Under the pieces are notes generated by a model that saw only the letters and a list, made by a program, of their open reading frames with translations, was not told where the DNA came from and searched no databases. Positions 1-7,492 of a stretch of 64,000 nt of DNA are shown here, piece after piece. Made by a program: the position numbers and the translations under genes. Source of the DNA: WHTX01 sp038255145 (GTDB lineage: Bacteria; Actinomycetota; Acidimicrobiia; Acidimicrobiales; CAIXPF01); the NCBI GenBank assembly GCA_038255145.1, contig JBBSLP010000025.1, positions 1 through 64,000 on the forward strand, in the 5' to 3' direction. Position 1 is the stretch's first letter. Every line of letters starts with the position of its first letter.

Positions 1-44
1 CCGAACCGCTCCCACAGCACCGTCAGCTGCGTGCGGTCGGCCAT
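1..44 (-). CDS. N-terminus of an unidentified protein, cut by the window edge
   Basis: Only 14 codons are inside the window (MADRTQLTVLWERF), read leftward from an ATG. A purine-rich stretch (GGGGGCAGAG) directly before the ATG could serve as a ribosome site. In the same frame a GTG at 83 would add a (GST)3-type linker encoded by the 9-bp tandem repeat. A leaderless-looking ATG at 100 lies in another frame, so the true N-terminus is unsettled. The family cannot be named from this fragment. Confidence 0.45.
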   Translation of the reverse strand, partial: MADRTQLTVLWERF

Positions 45-51
45 CTCTGCC

Positions 52-78
52 CCCGTGCTGCCCGTGCTGCCCGTGCTG
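52..78. repeat. Three tandem copies of a 9-bp unit (CCCGTGCTG)
   Basis: The unit occurs three times perfectly, followed by a further CCC. It lies in the leader or N-terminal coding part of the leftward gene at 1-44. In that gene's frame it reads as repeating Gly-Ser-Thr. Confidence 0.8.
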
Positions 79-106
79 CCCACGTGGCCATGGTCGTCAT
101 GGGGCA

Positions 107-112
107 ACAGTA
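107..112 (-). promoter_or_regulatory. TANNNT -10 element (TACTGT) 6 nt before ATG-100
   Basis: On the minus strand TACTGT is followed by 6 nt and then an ATG at 100. This is the leaderless spacing seen at many genes here. The ATG opens a 25-codon frame that stops at 23-25 and overlaps the downstream gene out of frame. Confidence 0.35.
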
Positions 113-139
113 GAGACCGCCCCCCGCCACGCCCATCCC

Positions 140-180
140 CCGAAGGTCGACGCCGGTGACCCCCGACCATCGACCTTCGG
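140..180. repeat. 11-bp perfect inverted repeat in a divergent intergenic region
   Basis: CCGAAGGTCGA (140-150) and its exact reverse complement (170-180) are separated by 19 bp between the leftward partial gene and the ABC exporter. The position suits an operator or an RNA hairpin in the exporter leader. No regulator gene is adjacent. Confidence 0.55.
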
Positions 181-243
181 TTGATGCCCGACACCACCGA
201 CCGTCCGATGGCGGGCCCGGGCCCGACCGTCATCGTTGGATCC

Positions 244-1119
244 ATGATCACCGCTGAGCACCTGGTCAAGCGCTATCGCCGTCACACCGCTGTCGACGAT
301 GTGTGCTTCACGTGCCGCCCGGGCACGGTCACCGGCTTCCTGGGACCCAACGGGGCGGGCAAGTCGACGACCCTGCGCATGATGACGGGACTCACCCCGC
401 CCACCTCGGGCCGGGTGACCATCGACGGCCTGGCCTACGCCGACCAGCCCAACCCGGGGCGGGTGGTGGGGGTGATGCTGGATGCCTCGGCCCAGCACCC
501 CGGGCGCACGGGCATCGAGACGCTGCTCCTGTCCGCCCGACTCCTGGGCGTGCCCCGGTCCCGGGCCGAGGAGGTGTTGGGGCGGGTGGGGCTCGACGGC
601 GTCGGCGGTCGCCGGGTCGGCCAGTACTCCCTGGGCATGCGCCAGCGCCTGGGCATCGGTACCGCCCTGCTCGGCGACCCCGCCGTGCTCGTCCTCGACG
701 AGCCCGCCAACGGCATGGACCCCGACGGGATCCGTTGGATGCGCCACCTGCTGCGGGACTTCGCCGACCAGGGGGGCACGGCCCTGCTGTCCAGCCACCT
801 GCTGGGCGAGGTCCAGGCCACCGTGGACCGCCTGGTGGTCATCGACCACGGTCGCATCATGGCCGACGGCGACCTGCACACCCTGCTCGCAGGCCAGGGC
901 ACCACGGTGCGGGCCCTGGACCCCGATGCCCTCGACGCCGCCCTGGTGCGGTCGGGCGTCAGCACCGAGCGGCGCGCCGACGGCACCCTGCTCGCTGCGG
1001 CCAGCGCCGAGCACGTCGGCCGCACCGCCGCGGCCGCCGGCCTGGTCATCCTCGAGCTCCACGACGGGGCCGGGCTCGAAGACCTCTTCTTCCAGCTGAC
1101 CACGGATGTTCCCCGATGA
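244..1119 (+). CDS. ABC transporter ATP-binding protein
   Basis: Cytoplasmic ATPase subunit of an ABC-2 type exporter, about 291 aa. Visible motifs are Walker A GPNGAGKS near residues 34-41, a signature region YSLGMRQ near 126-132, and Walker B VLVLDEPANGMDP near 149-160. The signature is SLGM rather than LSGG, which is common in the drug/natamycin-type (DrrA/CcmA-like) exporters. ATG-244 was chosen because the protein family begins there (MITAEHLVKRY); the longer frame from 181 adds an unconserved-looking tail. Its stop overlaps the next start (ATGA), so the permease is translationally coupled. The substrate is unknown. Confidence 0.93.
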   Translation: MITAEHLVKRYRRHTAVDDVCFTCRPGTVTGFLGPNGAGKSTTLRMMTGLTPPTSGRVTIDGLAYADQPNPGRVVGVMLDASAQHPGRTGIETLLLSARLLGVPRSRAEEVLGRVGLDGVGGRRVGQYSLGMRQRLGIGTALLGDPAVLVLDEPANGMDPDGIRWMRHLLRDFADQGGTALLSSHLLGEVQATVDRLVVIDHGRIMADGDLHTLLAGQGTTVRALDPDALDAALVRSGVSTERRADGTLLAAASAEHVGRTAAAAGLVILELHDGAGLEDLFFQLTTDVPR

Positions 1120-1889
1120 ACACCTACCGACCGGAGACCCTGATGACCATGACCCTCCCCGCTGTCCGCCCGCTGCGCTTCGGCACCGTGCTGGCCGTCG
1201 AGCTCCGCAAGCTGGTCGACACCCGTTCGGGTCGGGGCCTGCTGGCCGCCACCCTGGGGGCCAGCGCCGCTGTGCTCGGGTGGAAGGCGGCCCATCCGTC
1301 GATCGCGACATCGTTCGGCAACTACAGCGCCGGCGCGGCCACCATGGTCGCCTTCCTGACCCCTCTCATCGGCGTGCTGGCCATGACCTCGGAGTGGACG
1401 CAACGCACCGCTCTGACCACGTTCACCCTGGCCCCCCGTCGACTGCCGGTGCTGGGGGCCAAGTACGTCGCCTCCCTGGTCCTCGCCCTGGGGGCGGTTG
1501 CCGTGTCGCTGGCCATGGCCGCGGCGGCCTGCGCCGTCGCCGGCGGCCTCCACGGTCCGGCCGACTTCTCGGGCTGGGCCGGTGACGTGCGCTACGCCGC
1601 CATCTTCGTCGTGCTCCAGGTGACCATGGGGGCGGCCTTCGGAGCCCTGGCCGCCAACACCCCTGCGGCCATCGCCGCCTTCCTCCTGGCCCCGACGCTG
1701 TGGGCCATGCTCGCTCCGGGTGCACTGCGGGCCGTCGCCGGCTGGTTGGACATCTTCGAGGCCTACGGCCGCCTGTCGTCCGACAAGCCCCTCGACAGCC
1801 TGGGCCAGACCGCCGTCGCCGTGACCGTGTGGGTGGTGCTACCCGCCATCGTCGGCCTGGTCTGCAGCCTGCGCCGAGAGATCAAGTGA
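1116..1889 (+). CDS. ABC-2 type transporter permease
   Basis: About 257 aa with roughly six hydrophobic segments. The first is near residues 37-55 after a basic ELRKLVDTRSGR stretch typical of ABC-2 permeases, which pack the motif just before TM1. It pairs with the ATPase at 244-1119, and the start codon overlaps the ATPase stop by 4 nt. A second ATG at 1143 is possible. The pair probably exports a small hydrophobic molecule or confers antibiotic tolerance; nothing in the sequence fixes the substrate. Confidence 0.88.
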   Translation: MNTYRPETLMTMTLPAVRPLRFGTVLAVELRKLVDTRSGRGLLAATLGASAAVLGWKAAHPSIATSFGNYSAGAATMVAFLTPLIGVLAMTSEWTQRTALTTFTLAPRRLPVLGAKYVASLVLALGAVAVSLAMAAAACAVAGGLHGPADFSGWAGDVRYAAIFVVLQVTMGAAFGALAANTPAAIAAFLLAPTLWAMLAPGALRAVAGWLDIFEAYGRLSSDKPLDSLGQTAVAVTVWVVLPAIVGLVCSLRREIK

Positions 1890-2052
1890 GCCTTCGGCTC
1901 TGGCGCTGAGGGCACACCTTCCCTCGGTTCCGCACCACAGCGAATGGGGCGCTTGCTCTACCGCGGCTGATGAAGGAGGCCTCCGGCTGGTGTCGTGTGA
2001 CTCCCGTTGCCATCGGCGAGAAAGGCGGCACCGGGTGACCGCGACCGACCGG

Positions 2053-3303
2053 TCAACCGGCGTCGGCCTCGCCCACGGTCACGGCGCTGACCTCGGTCCT
2101 CAGGGCGGGGGCCAGGTCGCCGCGGTCGACGACGTCGACGGCACCGAGGCCCAACCAACCGGCCAGGCGGCCGAGCTCGGCGGCCAGGGGGGCGGCCACG
2201 AGCACGGGGCGGCGGCCGTCCTCGGCGAAGGCGCCCAGCACCCGTAGGACCCCGGCCTTGCGGTCGGCCTTGACGTCCACCCGCCCCACCAGGGACTCGC
2301 CCAGCAGGAAGGGCATCACGTAGTAGCCGTGCACCCGGCGGGCCGCCGGTGTGTAGAACTCGAGGCGGAAGTGGAAGTCCCACAGCCGCTCGACCCGGGA
2401 CCGCTCCCACACCAGGGAGTCGAACGGACCCAGCAGGGTGCGGGCCCGCAGCCGGCGGGGTGGGGGAGCGTCGGGGTGCAGGTAGCCCGGCTCGCGCCAG
2501 CCCTCGACCGAGACGGCCTGCAGCTGGCCCGCCTCCACCAGCTCGGCCAGCAGCGGTCGCACCTCGGGCACGTTGAGGCGGAAGTAGTCGGCCAGGTCAC
2601 GACCGGTGCCCACCCCCAGGGACCGGGCGGCGCGCACCAGCAGCTGGCGCTGGGCGTCGGCCGCCGAGGGTGTGGGTGCGGCGAGCACGGCGGCGGGGAG
2701 GATGCGTTCGGGCAGGCCGTAGCGACGCTCGAAGTTGGCACTGCGCACCGGCACCACCACCCCGCACCAGTACAGCCACTCGAGGGCCTGCTTGCCCTGG
2801 TTCCACCCCCACCACGGACCGGTGCGCCCGCCGGGGTCCGACAGCTGGCTGGCGGCGATGGGTCCCCGGGCCGTGACCTCGGCCAGTACGGCGTCGACGT
2901 AGCCGGGGTGGTCCCGGGCCAGCTGGGCCAGCCGCCCCCACGTCCGCCCTTCCGCGGCCCGAGCCATGCGCCAGCGCAACAGGGGCTGGAGCTCGACGGG
3001 CATGAGCGAGGCCTCGTGGCCCCAGTACTCGAACAGCTCGCCGTCGGCCTGCATGGAGCGGACCAGGTCGTGGTCGTGGCCACCGAGGCGGGCGTAGAAG
3101 GGCAGTTCGTGGGAGCGGACGACGACGTTGACCGAGTCGAGCTGGACCACGGTCACCCGGTCGAACACCCGGCGCACGTGGCGACGGTCGAGGCGGGCGC
3201 CGGGGGCCAGGCGCTTGTCGGTGAAGCCCTGGGCGGCGAGCACCACCCGTCGGGCCTCGGCTCCGGACAGGGAGAGCGAAGGTGAGGACGAACCGGCGAT
3301 CAC
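2053..3303 (-). CDS. Winged-helix DNA glycosylase of the YcaQ/AlkX type (HTH_42)
   Basis: A 416-aa protein of the HTH_42 family, whose studied members (E. coli YcaQ, Streptomyces AlkX/AZL types) unhook interstrand crosslinks and alkylated bases. Family features visible are the N-terminal LSGAEARRVVLAAQGF segment, LDSVNVVVRSHELPFYARLG near residues 55-75, EYWGHEASLMP near 90-100 and the C-terminal GPFDSLVWERSR. The QLD/Q-D region implicated in catalysis in relatives appears as VQLDSVN. It is last in a leftward run, and its first codons overlap the end of the Ldh-type gene by 4 nt. A DNA-repair role is inferred from the family only. Confidence 0.88.
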   Translation of the reverse strand: MIAGSSSPSLSLSGAEARRVVLAAQGFTDKRLAPGARLDRRHVRRVFDRVTVVQLDSVNVVVRSHELPFYARLGGHDHDLVRSMQADGELFEYWGHEASLMPVELQPLLRWRMARAAEGRTWGRLAQLARDHPGYVDAVLAEVTARGPIAASQLSDPGGRTGPWWGWNQGKQALEWLYWCGVVVPVRSANFERRYGLPERILPAAVLAAPTPSAADAQRQLLVRAARSLGVGTGRDLADYFRLNVPEVRPLLAELVEAGQLQAVSVEGWREPGYLHPDAPPPRRLRARTLLGPFDSLVWERSRVERLWDFHFRLEFYTPAARRVHGYYVMPFLLGESLVGRVDVKADRKAGVLRVLGAFAEDGRRPVLVAAPLAAELGRLAGWLGLGAVDVVDRGDLAPALRTEVSAVTVGEADAG

Positions 3304-4448
3304 GCCGGGGGCAGGCCCGCCGCCTGGCGCACGGCGGCCTCGTCGAGGCCCACCGATGCCGCAGTGCGCCCCAGCTCACGCCAGGTGCCGTTGTCCACGG
3401 GGATGCCGTCACGGGTGCGGGCGGTCCGGTGGGCCCGCTCGGGATCCCCGGCCACGAGCACCGATCCCACCCCCTCGGCCGGCGGCGACCCCGTCACCCA
3501 GGTGAGCACGTCCTCGACCTGCTCGGCGAAGTCGCTGCGCCCGAAGCGTGACGGGTCCACCACGATGGCCAGCATGCCGTTGTAGACGCCCACGCCGTCG
3601 TCGGCCTCGCCCGAGTACGGCAGGCCGGCGGCCAGGGCCCCACCCAGCAGCTCGCACACCAGGGCCAGGCCGTAGCCCTTGTGCTCACCGAAGGGCAGCA
3701 GGGAGCCCTGGGGAGGCTTGACCCCGAACGTGGGGTCGGTTGTGGGGTTGCCCTGGTCGTCGATCATCAGGCCCGGGGCCAGCTGCAGGCCCTTGTTGTA
3801 GGCCACCCGCACCTTGCCCTGGGCCACCTGGGAGGTGGCGAAGTCGAGGATGACGGGGGGGTGGCCGGCCCGGGGGATGCCCACGCAGAAGGGGTTGGTA
3901 CCCAGGCGGGCGTCGCGCCCGCCCCACGGGGCCACGATGGCCCGGGCCAGCACGTTGACGAAGTGGACCGACACCATGCCCGCCGCGGTGGCCTGCTCGG
4001 CCCACGCTCCGATGCGCCCGATGTGGTGGGCGTTGCCCAGGCCCAGGATGCACGAGCCCAGCTCCCGGGCCCGGTCGATGGCCAGGTCCATGGCCTCGGC
4101 CCCCACCACCTGCCCGTAGCCCCGGCGGCCGTCCACGGTGAGGATGGCGCCGGTGTCGGTGACCACGGCGGCGTGCTCGTCGGGCACCAGGGTGCCGGCC
4201 TTCACCGAGCCGACGTAGCGGGGGACCATGCCCACGCCGTGGGAGTCGTGGCCCCGCAGGTTGGCCTCGACCAGGTTGGCGGCCACGGCGGCCGCCTCCT
4301 CCGGTCCCGAGCCCGCGGCGGCGGTGATGGCCGCGGTCAGGGCCAGTAGACCCTCGACCGACACCATCGTGTCGGAAGGGGCGGCGTTCGATGGGGCCGT
4401 GGTCGAGGGGGAGTCGGCGCTCTGGGTGTCGGGCCCGGGGACGGTCAT
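3300..4448 (-). CDS. Ldh family (malate/L-lactate/ureidoglycolate) oxidoreductase
   Basis: A 382-aa NAD(P)H-dependent 2-hydroxyacid dehydrogenase of the non-Rossmann Ldh_2 fold. The family's conserved GHDSHGVGMVPRYV segment lies near residues 69-82 and supplies the catalytic His. RGYGQVVG, GNAHHIGRIG, GTNPFCVGIP and LLPFGEHKGYGLALVCELLGG follow in the expected order. A 25-residue Ser/Thr/Pro-rich N-terminal extension precedes the domain. Only 1 nt separates it from the upstream MDR reductase, and it overlaps ycaQ-like downstream, so it is operonic. The substrate (malate, lactate, sulfolactate or ureidoglycolate) cannot be decided. Confidence 0.92.
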   Translation of the reverse strand: MTVPGPDTQSADSPSTTAPSNAAPSDTMVSVEGLLALTAAITAAAGSGPEEAAAVAANLVEANLRGHDSHGVGMVPRYVGSVKAGTLVPDEHAAVVTDTGAILTVDGRRGYGQVVGAEAMDLAIDRARELGSCILGLGNAHHIGRIGAWAEQATAAGMVSVHFVNVLARAIVAPWGGRDARLGTNPFCVGIPRAGHPPVILDFATSQVAQGKVRVAYNKGLQLAPGLMIDDQGNPTTDPTFGVKPPQGSLLPFGEHKGYGLALVCELLGGALAAGLPYSGEADDGVGVYNGMLAIVVDPSRFGRSDFAEQVEDVLTWVTGSPPAEGVGSVLVAGDPERAHRTARTRDGIPVDNGTWRELGRTAASVGLDEAAVRQAAGLPPA

Positions 4449-4449
4449 G

Positions 4450-5472
4450 TCAGCTCACCTCGAGGACGATCTTGCCGATGTGGCGGTTGGTGGCCAGCTC
4501 GGCCTGGGCGGCCGCAGCCTCGATGAGGGGGAACGTAGCGGCCACCAGGGGCACGAGGCGGCCGTCGTCGAGGGCGGGGCCGGCCTCGGCCACGAACGAG
4601 GTGACCACGGCCGCGCTCTGGTCGGCGTCCCGGGTGCGGAAGGTGACCCCGACCAGGGACACCCGCTTGCGGGCCACCTCGTCGAGGTCGACCTCGGCCC
4701 GGTCCCCGCCCAGGCGGCCCACGGACACGATGCGACCGCCGAGGGCGGCCACGGCCAGGTTGGTGGCCCAGGCGGGGCCGCCCACGTTGTCGATGACGAC
4801 GTCGACCCCGTGGCCGCCGGTGGCGTCGATGATGGCGTCCACCAGGTCGGGATCGTCGCCGACGAAGCCGTGGTCAGGGCCGATGCCCGCCGCGACCAGG
4901 GCGTCGAGCTTGGCCGCGGTGGTCGACACGGCCACCACGGTGCCCGCGCCCAGCAGGCGGGCCAGCTGCAGGGTGGCCACCCCGACGCCCGAGGACGCGG
5001 CGTTCACGAGCACGACGTCGCCGGGCTGCACGCGGCCGGCGGTGCGCAGGGCGTCGTGCGCGGTGCAGAAGGTGGTGGGCACGGCTGCGGCCTGGGTCCA
5101 GGTCAGCCGATCGGGGATGCGCATGGCCCGACGGGCGTCGGCCACGGCGAACTCGGCGTAGCCGCCCCGGGCCATGGCCATGACCCGCTGGCCGACCTCG
5201 ATGTTGGTGACGCCGGGCCCGGTGGCCACCACCTCGCCGGCCACCTCACCCCCGGCCACCGCCGGCGGGCGGGCGGCTGCCGGGTCCTCGACGGGCGCAG
5301 CGCCACCGGGGCGCAGGGAGGCACCGACCACGTAGCGGCCGCGGCGGGCCAGCAGGTCGGCGCGGTTCAACCCTGCGGCCCGCACCGCCACCAGCAACTG
5401 CCCGGGCCCGGGGACGGGCGGGGGCACCTCGGCGATGACGAGCTCGCCGGCCTCGACCACGACGGCACGCAT
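4450..5472 (-). CDS. Zinc-independent MDR NADPH:quinone oxidoreductase
   Basis: A 340-aa medium-chain dehydrogenase/reductase. It has the GroES-like N-terminal half (AGLNRADLLARRGRY near residues 33-47) and a Rossmann half with VNAASSGVGVATLQLARLLGAG near 155-176. It lacks the structural-zinc cysteine cluster and the catalytic zinc ligands of alcohol dehydrogenases, so it fits the quinone reductase/PIG3/crotonyl-reductase branch. It overlaps the upstream enoyl-CoA hydratase by 1 nt, suggesting joint expression in acyl or carbonyl metabolism. Confidence 0.9.
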   Translation of the reverse strand: MRAVVVEAGELVIAEVPPPVPGPGQLLVAVRAAGLNRADLLARRGRYVVGASLRPGGAAPVEDPAAARPPAVAGGEVAGEVVATGPGVTNIEVGQRVMAMARGGYAEFAVADARRAMRIPDRLTWTQAAAVPTTFCTAHDALRTAGRVQPGDVVLVNAASSGVGVATLQLARLLGAGTVVAVSTTAAKLDALVAAGIGPDHGFVGDDPDLVDAIIDATGGHGVDVVIDNVGGPAWATNLAVAALGGRIVSVGRLGGDRAEVDLDEVARKRVSLVGVTFRTRDADQSAAVVTSFVAEAGPALDDGRLVPLVAATFPLIEAAAAQAELATNRHIGKIVLEVS

Positions 5473-6292
5473 CAGCGGAACTTCGGGGCCCGCTTCTCCA
5501 TGAACGCGGCCACGGCTTCATGGTGCTCGGGGGTCTTCAACGCCTGGGCGAGCTTGTCGAGCTCCCGGCGCTGCACCAGGTCGGTGTCGGTCTCCGAGCC
5601 GTTGACCGACAGCAGCTCCTTGATCATGCGCAGCTGGGGAGCCGGGTTCTCACCGAACTGGACCGCCTTGGCCACAGCCGTCGCCAGCAGCTCATCGGCG
5701 GGCACGACGTTGTCGACCAGGCCCAGGGAGCGGGCCTCGGGGGCTTCCACGATGCGCCCGGTCAGGGCCAGGTCCGACGCCCCGCCCCAGCCGCAGCGCT
5801 GCACCAGGTAGTGCGACGAGGCCAGCTCGGGGGTGATGCCCATCTTCACGAAGCGGCACGACAGCTTGGCCCCCTCGGCCGCCACCAGGTGGTCGAAGGG
5901 CAGGACCATGGTCAGCCCGATGCCGATGGCGTGGCCGTTGATGGCCCCGATGAGGGGCTTGGACGACCGGCAGAAGCTGACCCAGCGGGCGCCGGACCCC
6001 TTCCCCTCGGCGTCGCGACGCTCGGCGGCCTTCTTCGCCGCCGCATCCTCGTCACCGGCGCCGGCGTCGATCTGGGCCTTGAACTGGGAACCGATGTCGG
6101 CCCCGGCGCAGAAGGCCCGGCCGGCCCCGGTCACGACCACGGCCCCCACGGCGGGGTCGTCGTTGGCCGCGGTGATGGCCTGGATCATCTCCGCCATCAT
6201 CCGGGGGTCCACGCGTTCAGCTTCTCGGGCCGGTTCAGGGTGAGGACGGTGACCTCGCCCTGCTCCACGGTGATCTGCTCGTAGGCGGCCAT
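5472..6292 (-). pseudogene. Enoyl-CoA hydratase/isomerase, frameshifted near codon 30
   Basis: The crotonase fold is intact from PRMMAEMIQ onward: oxyanion-hole segments GRAFCAGADIG and KPLIGAINGHAIGIGL, then the C-terminal GLVDNVVP. The expected N-terminus is present upstream from ATG-6292 (MAAYEQITVEQGEVTVLTL, then NRPEKLNAW) but in another frame. The two frames join at a run of five C (plus-strand G 6203-6207) where six would restore TPRMM. A GTG at 6212 could start a truncated product lacking the first beta strands. This is either a genuine one-base deletion or an assembly error; the rest of the gene shows no decay. It heads the leftward acyl-CoA/MDR/Ldh run. Confidence 0.82.
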
Positions 6293-6351
6293 GGTCGTCC
6301 CCCGGTTCGGCTCCGCCGCAGCTGCTGGTCAGGTGCGGGAACCGGCTGAAC

Positions 6352-7452
6352 CTACCCCACCCGCCCCTGGCTCTGGCTCTGGCTCTGGGTCTGGCTGGAG
6401 CCGTTCGATCCCGACTGGGACTGGGATTGGGACTGGCTCTGGCTGGACGACGGCGGCGGCAGCACCAGGATGTCGTCGTCGGTGAAGTAGGTGGCCTTGA
6501 GCGCGTCGTCGATGCCGGCCAGGCCCAGCTGCACGTCGTCGGCCAGGTCGCGCAGCTGCTCGGCCCGCCACGTCATGGCGTCGACCCGGCCCAGCAGCAC
6601 CCGGGCGTCGTGGCACGCCTCGACCACGGGCAGGTTCTTGGGCAGGTTCTGCAGCGATGTGTCGATCTCGTCGAGGCAGAAGGCGATGGAGCGGGGGAAG
6701 CGGTCGTCGGTGAGCAGGAAGCGCACCACGTCGGGTCCGGTGACCGGATCGCTGGTGGAGCGCCGGTACGAGTGCACCCCGACCAGGGAGCGAAGCACCC
6801 CCAGCCACTGGATGTCCTCGAAGACGGCCTTGGCCCCGGCCTCCTCCCGCCCGGCCTCGCTGGCCAGCTCGTCGTTGAGCTCCATGATGCTGGCCGCCCG
6901 CACGTCGAGCACCCGGGTGGTCATGTCGGCCCGCTCGAACTGGGTGCCGAGGTGGAAGAAGTCGTAGGCGTGGTCGCGGCGCATGGCGTCGTGGATGACC
7001 CCGGCCATGCGCTGGCAGTCACCCACGACCCGTTCCAGCAGCTGGTGGCGCCGGCCCCGTCGGTGGCTGGTCGTCCCCTGGCTCTCCACCACCTGGGCCA
7101 GCTCGTTGACCAGCCGCCACGACGTGCGGGGGAACACCTGGCGCACGGTGCGCAGGTTCTCCCGGGCCTGGTCGATCGAATAGGCCAGGGAGCACTCGTT
7201 GGTGCGGTCGGTGAGCAGGAACTCCATCACCGACACCTCATCGGCGGTGTCGTAGCGCTCCCAGAAGCCGTGGTCGCCACCGGGGATGGCCAGCAGGGGC
7301 TGCCACGTCAGCTCGACCCGTCGGGGCAGGTCGACGAGCAGGGCGGTGTGCTCGGTGATGAGGCGGGCCAGGCTCTCGACCCGCTCCAGGTAGCGTCCGG
7401 CCCAGTACAACGAGTCCGCCGTGCGGCACAGCAGGATGGGCTCGTTGCTCAC
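6352..7452 (-). CDS. Alpha-E domain protein (DUF403)
   Basis: A 366-aa alpha-helical protein of the alpha-E family, partner of circularly permuted ATP-grasp enzymes in predicted peptide-ligation or protein-tagging loci. The family start LLCRTADSLYWAGRYLERVESLARLI is visible across residues 7-32, followed by REVFPRTSWRLVNEL-type and SDPVTGPDVVRFLL-type segments. It ends in a low-complexity Ser/Gln tail (alternating SQ, residues about 335-362) encoded by imperfect hexamer repeats. It follows the ATP-grasp gene by about 40 bp. No transglutaminase-like third member is next to it. The biochemical role is unproven for the whole family. Confidence 0.9.
   Translation of the reverse strand: MSNEPILLCRTADSLYWAGRYLERVESLARLITEHTALLVDLPRRVELTWQPLLAIPGGDHGFWERYDTADEVSVMEFLLTDRTNECSLAYSIDQARENLRTVRQVFPRTSWRLVNELAQVVESQGTTSHRRGRRHQLLERVVGDCQRMAGVIHDAMRRDHAYDFFHLGTQFERADMTTRVLDVRAASIMELNDELASEAGREEAGAKAVFEDIQWLGVLRSLVGVHSYRRSTSDPVTGPDVVRFLLTDDRFPRSIAFCLDEIDTSLQNLPKNLPVVEACHDARVLLGRVDAMTWRAEQLRDLADDVQLGLAGIDDALKATYFTDDDILVLPPPSSSQSQSQSQSQSGSNGSSQTQSQSQSQGRVG
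6367..6446. repeat. Imperfect hexamer repeats coding a Ser-Gln tail
   Basis: Two tracts of GGCTCT/GGGACT-like hexamers (about 6367-6397 and 6413-6446) encode the alternating Ser-Gln tail of the alpha-E protein. They are prone to replication slippage, so tail length probably varies among relatives. Confidence 0.75.
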
Positions 7453-7492
7453 CGTCGCCTCCGCTCTCCGCCGCTGAGGCGCTTCGCTTCGC

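Noticed and set aside
97..1553. Long minus-strand open frames opposite the ABC exporter
   Set aside because: Shadow frames caused by high GC. The plus strand carries clear Walker and signature motifs.
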